From JBEKCB01 sp052139675 (lineage in GTDB: Bacteria > Planctomycetota > Brocadiia > CAIUPP01), in contig JBKQWE010000026.1 of assembly GCA_052139675.1 (NCBI GenBank), forward strand, positions 1-64,000: a stretch of DNA of 64,000 nt. Reading direction: 5' to 3'. Below the pieces are notes generated by a model that searched no databases, was not told where the DNA came from, and saw only the letters and a program-made list of their open reading frames with translations. The translations under genes and the position numbers were made by a program. Shown here one piece after another: positions 1 to 8,292 of this stretch (position 1 is the stretch's first letter; each line of letters starts with the position of its first letter).

Positions 1-14
1 GTTCGCTTCCGCTC

Positions 15-43
15 TTGACACGGTCTGCGGCATGTCATATACT
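15..43 (+). promoter_or_regulatory. sigma70-like promoter of the TetR gene
   Basis: TTGACA at 15-20 and TATACT at 38-43 are separated by exactly 17 bp. Transcription would start near position 50, about 40 bp before the TetR start codon. This is one of the strongest promoter matches in the window. No transcript data support it. Confidence 0.7.
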
Positions 44-51
44 GCTTGTTT

Positions 52-65
52 ACCACCCGGTCGGT
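52..65. promoter_or_regulatory. likely TetR-family operator
   Basis: An imperfect palindrome centred on CCGG (ACC-AC-CCGG-TC-GGT) lies just after the -10 hexamer, at the predicted transcription start. Ten of 14 positions agree with the reverse complement. Operators of NemR-like TetR regulators have a similar ACCGACCGGT core, as I recall it. The position fits autorepression of the downstream gene. The site assignment is inference. Confidence 0.4.
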
Positions 66-90
66 CACGCATTTCGTGGAGGATTTGGCA

Positions 91-711
91 ATGGTAACTC
101 AATCCGCTCCGGCCAAGGAACGGCTGCTTCATGAGGCGACCCGCCTCGTCCATGAAAAAGGATTTGGGGCCACAAGCATCTACGATCTATTGGCCGCTGT
201 CGGCCTCAAAAAGGGAAGTCTGTACTTCCATTTTGCGAGCAAGCATGAACTCGGCCTCAGCGTGCTGGAGCGCGCCCGCGTCGAGTTCGCAAAATTCCGC
301 CGCGCTGCGCTCTCAGGCGATACGCCGGAGGCCCGGCTGCATCATTTCTTCGACGCAGTACTGTCCGCGAACAGGCAATGCGGCTTCGTGGGGGGATGTC
401 TCTGGGGCAACACCGCCCTGGAGATGAGCGACACCGACGAGGAGTACGCCAAGTTTGTGGCTGAGGTGTTCGACGAATGGACCAGCCAGATCGAGGCGGT
501 GATCGTGGCCGGTCAAACGGAAGGCCAGTTCCGCGCGGATGTGCCCGCCTGCCAGTTGGCCGGTCACGTGGTCGCCGCAATTGAGGGAGGCGTCATGCAG
601 TCGCGGCTCCGAAAGGCCGAGGGGCCGTTGAAAAGCGTCCTGGACTCTTTGGAAGCCCTGCTGAAGCCGCTCTCAGGAACAACCCGCATGGGTGAAGGAG
701 CATCACGATGA
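91..711 (+). CDS. TetR/AcrR-family transcriptional regulator
   Basis: This 206-residue protein has an N-terminal TetR helix-turn-helix. The segment ATSIYDLLAAVGLKKGSLYF is the usual 'T...I...AGVSKGSLYYHF' signature, and an all-helical ligand-binding domain follows. The C-terminal domain contains a GC...N.A.E pattern seen in NemR/YxaF-like members, many of which sense reactive electrophiles. The start is placed at the ATG at 91 because GGAGGA lies seven bases upstream; an earlier in-frame start has no such site. The gene overlaps the next one by ATGA, so they are probably co-transcribed. It likely represses itself and the following flavoprotein genes. The ligand is unknown. Confidence 0.85.
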   Translation: MVTQSAPAKERLLHEATRLVHEKGFGATSIYDLLAAVGLKKGSLYFHFASKHELGLSVLERARVEFAKFRRAALSGDTPEARLHHFFDAVLSANRQCGFVGGCLWGNTALEMSDTDEEYAKFVAEVFDEWTSQIEAVIVAGQTEGQFRADVPACQLAGHVVAAIEGGVMQSRLRKAEGPLKSVLDSLEALLKPLSGTTRMGEGASR

Positions 712-1388
712 GTATTGAGGTGCTGGGCATCTCCGGAAGTCCTGTGAAGAACAGCAACACGGATCGCCTTGTCAATGCCATTCTGGCTGCAACCGGACGA
801 GAATCCGCATTTGTGAAACTCAGCAGCGCGAACGTCAGGCCCTGCCTCGGCTGCAAGCGATGTGTGCGGGACAACGTCTGCAAAGTGAAAGATGATTTTC
901 CCGCGCTCGCCGAGACCATCAAGCAAGCCCGGGCGCTCGTGATCGGCGCATACATCCCCTATGGACAGATAGACGGCTTCACAAAAGCGCTCCTTGAAAG
1001 ATTCTGGTCGCTGCGGCATGTGAACAACCTGCTCAGGGGCAAATTGTGCGCTACGGTTCTGACAGGCATGATGCCCGAAGCGTTGGGCAACGCCAATCGC
1101 TCCCTGGCCGCCGAGATGAAAGACTATGAACGCATGGAGCTTGTGGGCCAACTGACGGTCCAGGGCAACGTGCCCTGCTTGACCTGTGGCGAAGGGGATA
1201 CGTGCCAGATGAGCGGGCTGAAAGTGCTCTACGGTCCGAACGCCAAGGCATCCGATATCCCATTCTCGTGCGTTGAGGACCAGAAGGACGTATGGCAAGA
1301 AGCGACGCGAATCGGCCGTCTGATCGGTGAACGCCTGCGAACAACTGAATTGCGCACCGCGCTCCATATAGCCAATGTTTCAACGTAA
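708..1388 (+). CDS. flavodoxin-fold FMN reductase family protein
   Basis: The 226-residue protein begins with the flavodoxin-fold FMN-binding loop GISGSPVKNSNTDRLV, as in NADPH-dependent FMN reductases and iron-sulfur flavoproteins. Around residues 46-62 it has closely spaced cysteines (C-LGC-KRC...NVC) resembling the cluster-binding segment of archaeal iron-sulfur flavoproteins. Two further cysteine groups (PCLTCGEGDTC) follow near residue 160. It probably carries FMN and perhaps an Fe-S cluster and moves electrons in the cytoplasm. A GAAGGAG ribosome site precedes the ATG. Linkage to a TetR gene suggests inducible expression. Substrate and electron donor cannot be read from the sequence. 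Confidence 0.75.
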   Translation: MSIEVLGISGSPVKNSNTDRLVNAILAATGRESAFVKLSSANVRPCLGCKRCVRDNVCKVKDDFPALAETIKQARALVIGAYIPYGQIDGFTKALLERFWSLRHVNNLLRGKLCATVLTGMMPEALGNANRSLAAEMKDYERMELVGQLTVQGNVPCLTCGEGDTCQMSGLKVLYGPNAKASDIPFSCVEDQKDVWQEATRIGRLIGERLRTTELRTALHIANVST

Positions 1389-1407
1389 CGGGGTAACGCT
1401 CCGCCAG

Positions 1408-1429
1408 TGAACCGGGCGATCCCGGTTCA
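1408..1429. promoter_or_regulatory. perfect 9-bp hairpin between flavoprotein genes
   Basis: TGAACCGGG and its exact complement CCCGGTTCA flank a four-base loop, CGAT. The hairpin sits 20 bp after the FMN-reductase-like stop codon and 40 bp before the flavodoxin start. No T-run follows, so it is not a classic terminator. It could be an attenuator, an mRNA-processing hairpin or an operator. Confidence 0.4.
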
Positions 1430-1468
1430 AATAACGAGGCCGTGCTCTCATCCGCAGAGGAGGCAGTC

Positions 1469-1909
1469 ATGTCAAACGTATTGGTCGTGTATTGCAGCAT
1501 GACGGGGAATACGAAGGCCGCCGCCGACGCCGTCGCGGACGGTGTGCGTTCAAGCGGGGCACGCGTCTCGGTGATGGACTGCTCCGAGGCCGGTCCGGAG
1601 GATCTGAAGACCTGCGACGCGGTGGCGATGGGGTCTTACGACGCCTTCAGTTATATGGGCGGCGGGCTGAAGGAATTCTTCGACCGCACCTTCTATCCCA
1701 CGCAAGACGCGGTGACGGGAAAACCTTACGCGGCCTTCATGACGCACGGCGGCGGCGGGAAGGGAATTCAGAGTATCGAGTCCGTGGCCGCCGCGTTCAA
1801 GTTCAAGAAGGTCGCGGAACCGGTCCTCGCCAAAGGTCGGCCCGACGAGCAGGCCGTCGTGAGCCTGAAGGCGTTAGGCGCCAAGCTGGCCGCAGCAGCC
1901 GGGGCATAG
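1469..1909 (+). CDS. flavodoxin
   Basis: This is a short-chain flavodoxin of 146 residues. The phosphate-binding loop (VVYCSMTGNTKAAADAVADG) is at the N-terminus, followed by a GSYDAFSYMGGGLKEFFDRT segment matching the FMN-isoalloxazine loop region of flavodoxins. It would carry single electrons between soluble redox partners. The start is the ATG at 1469, directly after GAGGAGG; an upstream GTG in frame lacks a ribosome site. It stands between another flavoprotein and the acetyl-CoA-synthase-like gene, so it could serve that enzyme's reductive activation. That link is inference from position only. Confidence 0.85.
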   Translation: MSNVLVVYCSMTGNTKAAADAVADGVRSSGARVSVMDCSEAGPEDLKTCDAVAMGSYDAFSYMGGGLKEFFDRTFYPTQDAVTGKPYAAFMTHGGGGKGIQSIESVAAAFKFKKVAEPVLAKGRPDEQAVVSLKALGAKLAAAAGA

Positions 1910-2024
1910 GTGACCCCGGTAGATGTCGCAAGCTTCCGATTCGGTCCCGCGGCACGGTCGCCCGCTGGATCGAGTTCCCGCAATCGCCTTCTTTTATACA
2001 GTCCTTCTTGAGGAGAAACGGTGC

Positions 2025-3926
2025 ATGAACGGACACGGTTCAGCGAATGAGAAAACCTCCCACACCCACTCCGCCGGCGCGCGCCTGCCCGCGGCGGCGC
2101 AAGGCATCCTGGAGCGCGGGCTCGGCGAACTCCTCCGCCTGACCGACGGCATGGAATATCGCCCGCTGCCTTCGGACCTTTATCCCTTCCCGCTCACGCG
2201 CGCCGTCTACGCCGAGATGCCCTCGCCGGAAGCCGTTCGCGCGGATGTCCGGTCGCGCCTGCGCTCCGATCCCGTCAGCGTTCTGGAATACGCCCTGGCG
2301 CTGATCGAACTCTACGAGTGCAACCAGGGCGACATCGCCGATTACTTCCTGGCCGACATGCCGTTCATTCACGCCTGCTTCAACTCGAAGCGCTGCAACG
2401 GGTGGATCGCCCTGATGGCCGCGATGGACCGCCCGGCGATGGAGGCGGCGATCAACCGCCGCTGGCAATTCAAATTCTTCAGCGGCCGCCCGGCGCCGAC
2501 CGGCATCTACGCCCTGCTGAACATGCTCGCGCGGTACGGCTTCGTGTACGGCCGCATTCCCTTCGGCGACGTGCACGCGCTCTCGCATTTCGTGGAGGAA
2601 TTCACCCCAGGCCTCATCGTCGCGCACGGCCCGATGGGCGACCTCGAATTGACGCTCTCGCTCGCGGCGATGAAGATGGGCATTCCCGCGATCGTCCCGG
2701 CGGCGTATCCCTTCCCGCTCGGCCGGACGGTCCGCTCGGACGACCCGGAGGAAATCGCCGAGGCGGTCGCCGCCTTTCCGAACATCCGCAAGCTGCTCCC
2801 GATGCCCGAGCTCCCGCCCCTGCCGGACTACTGCGACCCGGAAAACCAGAAGCAGGAGTTCCAGCCCCAGCGCACCTGGGGCGGAACGCCGGAGAGTTTC
2901 TGCGTGGTCCGCAAGGGCCGCGTGGAATCCACCGGCGTGCGCGTGCGCGGCAAGCCTGATGGCAGCGTCGGGATCGTCGTGACGATCCAGGTGGAGCCGA
3001 TGGACGCCTTCGACCGGCGCTACATCGAATCCATGATGCTCGGCGCGCTCTCCATGATCCGCGGCGTCAAAGCCAGGCTCGACGGCGATTCGTTCGCCAT
3101 TGACCTGGCCGAGGGGGCCGACCTCAAGCCCGGCCAGATCGGCGATACGCTGATCGCCGCCATCCGCCGGACCTGGCCGCGGCTGGACCGGATCCAGGTG
3201 GAGGTGATCCTCGATCACGCCGAACTGAAGACGGCCGCGCCGCTCGTCCGCGCCGAGAAGGCGCAGCGTTCCCGCGAGGTCGCCGCCGCCACCGATGAGA
3301 ACGCGGATCAGTTCTATCAGTGCGTCGGCTGCTCGCCCTTCGCCCCGGACCACGTCTGCTGCCTCACGCCCGAGCGCGCCCCGCAATGCGCCCGGCCTTA
3401 CGAGATGATCAAGACCGGCGCGCTCTATGGTTACGACGACGTGACGAACATCCATCACAGCGCGCTGCACCGGGAGATCAACTCATTCCGCGTCGTCGCC
3501 AAAGGGCGCTGCCTGGACCCGGTTCACGGCGAGTGGGAAGGCCTCAACGCCAGCGCCGCGCAACTCAGCCGCGGGCGCACCACGCGCATCCGCCTGCACT
3601 CCCTCGAAGGATTTCCCCACACCGGCTGCGGCTGCTTCCGAATGATCATGTTCAAGACCGAGTTGCCCCGGCCGGGAATCGGCATCATGAACAGCGGCTA
3701 CGGCGGCCGCGCGCCCGACGGCCGGACCTGGCGCGACCTGCACTATGCCCTGGGCGGCAAGCAGACCGCGGGCCTCGCCGGCGCTGCGCCCTCGTACCTG
3801 CATTCTCCGAAGTTCCTCAAGGCGCACGGCGGATGGAGCAGCGTCGTGTGGGTCAGCCCGAAGATCGCCGCCGCCGCGGGTCGCGCGCTGCCCGAGGGCG
3901 TCGAGGTCGGGCCGGAAGACGGTTGA
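2025..3926 (+). CDS. acetyl-CoA synthase beta-subunit-like protein (AcsB/CdhC type)
   Basis: This 633-residue protein has the C-terminal half of the CO dehydrogenase/acetyl-CoA synthase beta subunit. Cysteines at residues 433, 436, 445 and 455 repeat the C-x2-C-x8-C-x9-C spacing of the bacterial A-cluster, and a CGC pair at 535/537 supplies the Ni-binding site. Surrounding blocks (ENADQFYQCVGCSPFAPDH, TNIHHSALHREINSF, LHYALGGKQT) are highly characteristic. AcsB normally condenses CO, a corrinoid-bound methyl group and CoA into acetyl-CoA. The N-terminal region is present but the protein is about 100 residues shorter than Moorella AcsB. The ATG at 2025 follows GAGGAG. No acsA, acsC, acsD or acsE is in the window, so it is an orphan here. 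It could act with partners elsewhere or have another role. Confidence 0.85.
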   Translation: MNGHGSANEKTSHTHSAGARLPAAAQGILERGLGELLRLTDGMEYRPLPSDLYPFPLTRAVYAEMPSPEAVRADVRSRLRSDPVSVLEYALALIELYECNQGDIADYFLADMPFIHACFNSKRCNGWIALMAAMDRPAMEAAINRRWQFKFFSGRPAPTGIYALLNMLARYGFVYGRIPFGDVHALSHFVEEFTPGLIVAHGPMGDLELTLSLAAMKMGIPAIVPAAYPFPLGRTVRSDDPEEIAEAVAAFPNIRKLLPMPELPPLPDYCDPENQKQEFQPQRTWGGTPESFCVVRKGRVESTGVRVRGKPDGSVGIVVTIQVEPMDAFDRRYIESMMLGALSMIRGVKARLDGDSFAIDLAEGADLKPGQIGDTLIAAIRRTWPRLDRIQVEVILDHAELKTAAPLVRAEKAQRSREVAAATDENADQFYQCVGCSPFAPDHVCCLTPERAPQCARPYEMIKTGALYGYDDVTNIHHSALHREINSFRVVAKGRCLDPVHGEWEGLNASAAQLSRGRTTRIRLHSLEGFPHTGCGCFRMIMFKTELPRPGIGIMNSGYGGRAPDGRTWRDLHYALGGKQTAGLAGAAPSYLHSPKFLKAHGGWSSVVWVSPKIAAAAGRALPEGVEVGPEDG

Positions 3927-3951
3927 GGTGCGCCCGACTCACGTCTCGTAG

Positions 3952-5469
3952 TCACCGTTGCCAGGCCATGAGTTTCGCGAAGAGGCCCTTCCAGAACGGC
4001 GTCAGCCGCGCGCGGCTGCACGCGTCGGCGGCGCGCTTGATCCCTTCGGCCTGGGTCGGATAGGGATGGATTACGCCGCCGATGGCCCGCAGGCCGAGAC
4101 CGGCGGCCATCGCCACGCTGATCTCGCTGATCATCTCGCCGGCGTGCGGGGCCACGATCGTCGCGCCGAGGATCCGGTCCGTTCCCTCGCGCACCTGGAT
4201 CTTCACGAACCCTTCCGTCTCCCCGTCGAGGACCGCGCGATCCACCTCTTCAAGCGGGACGCTGAAGGTGGCGACAGGGATCCCCTGCTCCTTCGCGTCG
4301 CGCTCGTACAGGCCCACGTGAGCGATTTCCGGATCGGTGTAGGTGCACCACGGGACCGTCAGCGCGCTCAGCCGCTTGCGGCCCCAGAAGAGGGCGTTCT
4401 GGATCACGATGCGCGCGCTGGCGTCGGCGGTGTGCGTGAACTTGTGGCTGAGGCACACGTCGCCGGCCGCGTAGATGCGCGCGTTGGCCGTCTGCAGGCG
4501 GTCGTTGACGGCCACGCCGGAGCGGGTGTCGAAGCGGACGCCGACGCGCTCCAGGCCCAGGTCCTCCACGTTCGGCGCGCGGCCCGCTCCGACGAGGATT
4601 TCGTCAACCGCGATGTCCTGCGGCCGGCCTTCGGTCACGGTATGGAGCAGCTTTCCCGCCGCCGAGCGCTCGACGCGCTGCACATCGGTATTGAGGAGCA
4701 TACGGATTCCATCGCGGCGGAAGGACTCGGCCAAAATCCGGGCCGCATCGGGGTCTTCGCGCGCCAGGAATTGGCCGTGCCGCTCGATGATCGTCACCTC
4801 AGACCCGAGCCGCTGGAACGCCTGCGCCAACTCGCAGCCGAGCGGCCCCGCGCCGAATACCGCGAGACGCGCCGGACGCTCTGTGAGCCAAAAGACGTTC
4901 TCGTTGGTGAGGAACCCGGCCTCCACCAATCCCGGCACCGGCGGATGCACCGCGCGCGCGCCGGTGGCGATGACCGCCTTGCCGAAGCGCAGAGTCCGGC
5001 CTTCCACCTCCACGGCGTCCTGCGAGACGAAGCGCCCCTGCCCGAAGAACAGGTCCACGCCGAGGCTGCGCACCCGCTCGGCGGAATCGTGAATACTGAT
5101 CCGGCTTCGAAGCCGCCGCATGCGCTCCATCACCGCCGCAAAGTCCGCCTGCGGCCGGCCGTCGCGTACTCCGTAGGCCTGCGCGTCGCGGAAGCCGGCG
5201 GCGGCGCGCGAGGAACGGATCAGGCATTTGGACGGCACGCAGCCGACGTTCAGGCAGTCGCCGCCGAGGAGATGCCGTTCGACGAGCGCCACCTTCGCCC
5301 CCAGCCCGGCGGCGCCGAGCGCGGTGACCAGGCCGGCCGTGCCCGCCCCGAGGACCACGAGGTTGTAGCGCGGCGCCGGCGCAGGATTGGCCCAGGCCGG
5401 CGGATGCACGTTGGCGACGAGCGCCTCGTTATGCGCGTCTCGCGGGAGCACCGCAACGGGTTCAGCCAT
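3952..5469 (-). CDS. FAD-dependent pyridine nucleotide-disulfide oxidoreductase (MerA/Lpd-like)
   Basis: The 505-residue protein has an FAD-binding GAGTAGL motif near residue 42 and the redox-active disulfide motif GGDCLNVGCVPSK near residue 69. An NAD(P)-binding GAGPLGCE motif and a C-terminal dimerisation domain ending in HPYPTQAEG follow; the latter holds the catalytic His and Glu. It lacks the N-terminal metal-binding domain of many mercuric reductases. Its substrate may be a dihydrolipoyl group, another disulfide or a metal. It overlaps the upstream TVP38 gene by eight bases and is the last gene of a DUF547-TVP38-reductase set. To my knowledge these three families are neighbours in several bacterial lineages. 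A MerA assignment is not justified by sequence alone. Confidence 0.85.
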   Translation of the reverse strand: MAEPVAVLPRDAHNEALVANVHPPAWANPAPAPRYNLVVLGAGTAGLVTALGAAGLGAKVALVERHLLGGDCLNVGCVPSKCLIRSSRAAAGFRDAQAYGVRDGRPQADFAAVMERMRRLRSRISIHDSAERVRSLGVDLFFGQGRFVSQDAVEVEGRTLRFGKAVIATGARAVHPPVPGLVEAGFLTNENVFWLTERPARLAVFGAGPLGCELAQAFQRLGSEVTIIERHGQFLAREDPDAARILAESFRRDGIRMLLNTDVQRVERSAAGKLLHTVTEGRPQDIAVDEILVGAGRAPNVEDLGLERVGVRFDTRSGVAVNDRLQTANARIYAAGDVCLSHKFTHTADASARIVIQNALFWGRKRLSALTVPWCTYTDPEIAHVGLYERDAKEQGIPVATFSVPLEEVDRAVLDGETEGFVKIQVREGTDRILGATIVAPHAGEMISEISVAMAAGLGLRAIGGVIHPYPTQAEGIKRAADACSRARLTPFWKGLFAKLMAWQR

Positions 5470-6226
5470 GGCTGCCTTTCTCCTCCTTGGCGGCGGCCGG
5501 TTTGCCGCCGAGCGGATCGCCGCCCGCCGCCTGCCGCAGCGCCTTGCGCGCGATGCGCACGATGAGAACGCCGACCGCCACGGCGATGACCAGTCCGCCC
5601 CAGAACAAAATCCGCTGCGCCGGGGATTGCGGTCCGCCGCCGACCGCCGCGTCGGCCAGGCTGCGCGCCGCCGAGCCGATGTACACGTACACGACCGTGC
5701 CCGGCAGCATGCCGATCCACGAGGCGAGCGCGTAGCTGCGGAACCGCACGCGCGTCAGGCCGAAGGCGTAGTTGAGCAGGTTGAACGGGAAGACCGGGCT
5801 GAGGCGCGTGAGCAGGACGATCTTGAAGCCCTCGCGCCCGACCGCTTCGTCAATCGCGGCGAACTTCGCATTGCCGCCGATCTTCTTCGCCACCCAGCCG
5901 CGCGCCACCGTGCGCCCGACCCAGAACGCCGCGCACGCGCCGAGCGTGGCGCCGACGGAGACGGTCGCGGTCCCGAGGGCGAGCTTGAAGAGGAATCCGG
6001 CGCCGATCGTCAGGATGGACCCGGGCAGGAACAGGAGGCACGCAACGATGTAGAAGAGCACGACGACCACCGGCCCCCAGAATCCCAGGCTCTGCGTCCA
6101 CGCCAGCAGGTGGAGCAGATACTCCTTCAGCGGCAGGAACTTGCCCGCCGCGACCAGGCCGGCGACCACCGCGACCACGACCGCAATGCGCCACCAGGCG
6201 CCCTTGCCGCTTTTGCTCTCGGGCAT
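5462..6226 (-). CDS. TVP38/TMEM64 (VTT-domain) membrane protein
   Basis: This 254-residue integral membrane protein has about six hydrophobic segments, at residues 11-30, 45-70, 73-100, 140-160, 165-190 and 205-222. The central block LPGSILTIGAGFLF...LSPVFPFNLLNYAFGLT is the VTT/SNARE-associated signature of the DedA/TVP38 superfamily. Relatives are implicated in lipid scrambling or transport across the inner membrane. The C-terminus is a lysine-rich cytoplasmic tail. It lies 15 bp after the DUF547 gene and overlaps the reductase gene, so the three are translationally coupled. The specific substrate is unknown. Confidence 0.85.
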   Translation of the reverse strand: MPESKSGKGAWWRIAVVVAVVAGLVAAGKFLPLKEYLLHLLAWTQSLGFWGPVVVVLFYIVACLLFLPGSILTIGAGFLFKLALGTATVSVGATLGACAAFWVGRTVARGWVAKKIGGNAKFAAIDEAVGREGFKIVLLTRLSPVFPFNLLNYAFGLTRVRFRSYALASWIGMLPGTVVYVYIGSAARSLADAAVGGGPQSPAQRILFWGGLVIAVAVGVLIVRIARKALRQAAGGDPLGGKPAAAKEEKGSHG

Positions 6227-6241
6227 GTCACCCTCGCAGCA

Positions 6242-7066
6242 TCATTTCTGTTCGTTCAGGGACCAGTCATAGTCGAGGTAGGTGATCGAATAATCCCCCG
6301 AGGACACGCGCGCCGCATCCTCTTTGCCCAGGTATCCGCTGATGAAGTGGAGCACCGCGCGCTGCACGGCGGAATGGTCGCCGTAGCCCTGGTCCACTCC
6401 GTACTTGGCCACGAAGTCGTCGCCGAACCACTTGAAGATCGAAGAGAGGTAAACCGTGCCTCCGTCCGCGGCGATGCGGAACTTCAGCGGGTTGGACAGG
6501 AAGCGCCTGGCCTGGTCGTCCAACTGGTCGCCGAGGCGGTCGCCCGCGTACGGCTCATTGCGCAGCGGCGGGCAGCCCATGGCCGCGCAGACGAGCGCCA
6601 TGTGGATGCGCGGCTCGTGGAACTCCTTGCGCAGCACCCCGTGCTCGATCCCGTCCAGCGTCATCGCCTGGCCCATCACCGAGAACTGCAAGCCGTCCCA
6701 GGCGCCGCTGATCTGCCGGATGCTGTTCTTGGGGTAACGCAGGCTGGTCAGGAACGAGGACCGGATCGGGTAGTGGGTGATGATCGCCTGCAGCGTACAG
6801 GCGTTGTACGCGTTGAGCCAGAACGCGATCTTCGCCGGCTCCGCCCAGCCGTCGTAAGCCGAACGGTTCAGCCCGGCGAGCGAGCGGACGAACGAATCGA
6901 GCTTTTCGCTGTGCGACTTGAGTTCGGCATAGTTCACCATGCCGCGATCGTTCACGTACGCCTTAAGCGCGTCGGCGTAGTCGGCATAGGAGAACGACTG
7001 GGCCTGGACGGCGCCCGAGAGCGCTGCGACGACCACGAAAGCGGCGGCTGGAATTGAACCTTTCAT
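6242..7066 (-). CDS. secreted DUF547 protein
   Basis: The 274-residue protein has a signal peptide (residues 1-22, cleavage after VQAQ) followed by a DUF547 domain. Recognisable blocks are IAFWLNAYNA near residue 83, MTLDGIEHGVLR near 135 and HMALVCAAMGCPPLRNEPY near 155. DUF547 resembles papain-like/transglutaminase-fold proteins, and the WLNAYNA and cysteine-containing CAAMGCP blocks are its conserved core. The biochemical activity is not established. It heads the DUF547-TVP38-flavoprotein set, suggesting an envelope-associated redox or membrane function. The preceding 60 bp show no convincing promoter, so it may be read from the upstream URO-D unit. Confidence 0.8.
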   Translation of the reverse strand: MKGSIPAAAFVVVAALSGAVQAQSFSYADYADALKAYVNDRGMVNYAELKSHSEKLDSFVRSLAGLNRSAYDGWAEPAKIAFWLNAYNACTLQAIITHYPIRSSFLTSLRYPKNSIRQISGAWDGLQFSVMGQAMTLDGIEHGVLRKEFHEPRIHMALVCAAMGCPPLRNEPYAGDRLGDQLDDQARRFLSNPLKFRIAADGGTVYLSSIFKWFGDDFVAKYGVDQGYGDHSAVQRAVLHFISGYLGKEDAARVSSGDYSITYLDYDWSLNEQK

Positions 7067-7128
7067 GCCCCATCCCCCTTTCCGGCGCGTGCCGTCAGCC
7101 CCACGCTGAGCGCACGCGCGTCCCCGAG

Positions 7129-8232
7129 TTACTCTCTGCGCCCTCCAACGGATCCGGCGTACCGCCCCCAGCGCTTCGCCGTCTCGTACATGGCCAGGAC
7201 ATTTTCCAGCGGAGTGTTGTCCTGGATCGCATGCGTCGGTGCATAACAGTATCCGCCGCCGGGCATCATGATGTCAAGCGTCTCGCGGCAAGTCCGCACG
7301 ACGTCGTCCACCGTCCCGAAGGCGAGCGGCCCGGCGGTGGAAATGCACCCGTGAAAGGCCAGCCGTCCGCCGAACCGCTTCTTGAGATAAGCCGGCGCCA
7401 TGTCCTTCGCCTCCGGCTGCAGGGTGTCCACGGCGCGGATGCCCATGGCGATGAAGTCCTCGTAAGCCCAACTGCTCGACCCGCACGTGTGCATCATGAT
7501 GGGGACGTCGTAAGCCTTGGCCAGGTCGCAGAACGGCTGGAACCGCGGGCGGATGTGCTTGCGGAACGTGGCCATGCTGATGATCGGGCCGATCTGCGTG
7601 CCCAGATCCTCGCCCAGGAAGATGAAATCCACCGCGCCGCCGGCCTTCTCCAGGATTCGCGCGGTCACCTCGATCTGCAGTTTCATCCGGCGGTCGGCCA
7701 GCAGCAATCCGGCGGGCTCATCCGTGACGAGGTCAATCAACGTCTGCTCCATGCCGCGCAGGAACCCGTTGCCGTTGATGATGTCGCCGAAGCCGCCCGC
7801 GCCGTTGAGGCCGTACTCCCGGTACGTCTTGCACTGGGCCGGGATCGTGCTGTAATCGTAGTCGTCCGCCGTCGGCAGCGGCCACGCGGCGACGGCTTCC
7901 TCGTCGGCGCTTCGCAGCGGGAAATCGCAGTAGTCCCAGTAACTGCCGCTGTCGTGCTCGATGCAGCGGGTGTGGATTCCCCAGACCGGGTCCACGTGCC
8001 GTCCGGGCAATTCCGCATGGAGCCGAGGTCCGGCATACGCGGCGCCGACGTGCCGGAAGTCCACTCCCAGGGCGCGCCGAAGCCCTTCATCGTCGTCTGG
8101 CTTCAGGCCGAAGTGGGTCTTGAGCCGGCGATCTATGCCGGGGTTGCTGGTATAGTCAATGGGCACACGGTCGGCCTCCTGGCAGGCCAGCGCCAGGCGA
8201 ACGCGCTCCTTGGACGTCAGGGACTTGCCCAT
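7129..8232 (-). CDS. uroporphyrinogen decarboxylase (URO-D) family protein
   Basis: This 367-residue protein has the URO-D/MtaA TIM-barrel layout. The N-terminal block LTSKERVRLALACQEADRVP is typical of the methyltransferase-like members rather than true HemE. MMHTCGSSSWAYEDFIAMGI with a downstream DTLQPEAKDM matches the metal-site region where MtaA-type enzymes place His and Cys ligands. Such proteins in glycan-degrading bacteria are thought to act on methylated or corrinoid-linked substrates, but the reaction is unknown. It starts 60 bp after paralogue A in a run of five co-directional genes. A second, diverged URO-D gene stands next to paralogue E at 38.6-39.8 kb. A heme-synthesis role is unlikely. 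Confidence 0.8.
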   Translation of the reverse strand: MGKSLTSKERVRLALACQEADRVPIDYTSNPGIDRRLKTHFGLKPDDDEGLRRALGVDFRHVGAAYAGPRLHAELPGRHVDPVWGIHTRCIEHDSGSYWDYCDFPLRSADEEAVAAWPLPTADDYDYSTIPAQCKTYREYGLNGAGGFGDIINGNGFLRGMEQTLIDLVTDEPAGLLLADRRMKLQIEVTARILEKAGGAVDFIFLGEDLGTQIGPIISMATFRKHIRPRFQPFCDLAKAYDVPIMMHTCGSSSWAYEDFIAMGIRAVDTLQPEAKDMAPAYLKKRFGGRLAFHGCISTAGPLAFGTVDDVVRTCRETLDIMMPGGGYCYAPTHAIQDNTPLENVLAMYETAKRWGRYAGSVGGRRE

Positions 8233-8292
8233 GCGTTCTCTCTTGGCTCACATGTTGCGCAGCCGTCCGTGCCGCCGCGCCCGCATTTCATT

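Noticed and set aside
2040..3470. A 476-codon open frame antisense to the acetyl-CoA-synthase-like gene
   Set aside because: Its protein is a string of Arg, Ala, Val, His and Gly with no family signal. It is the antisense shadow expected in GC-rich coding DNA.
3952..5469. Mercuric reductase (merA)
   Set aside because: The disulfide motif is shared by the whole family. The protein has no N-terminal metal-binding domain, and no merR or merT is nearby.
7129..8232. Heme-biosynthesis hemE
   Set aside because: The N-terminal block and the His/Cys site match methyltransferase-like URO-D proteins, and no other heme genes are present.
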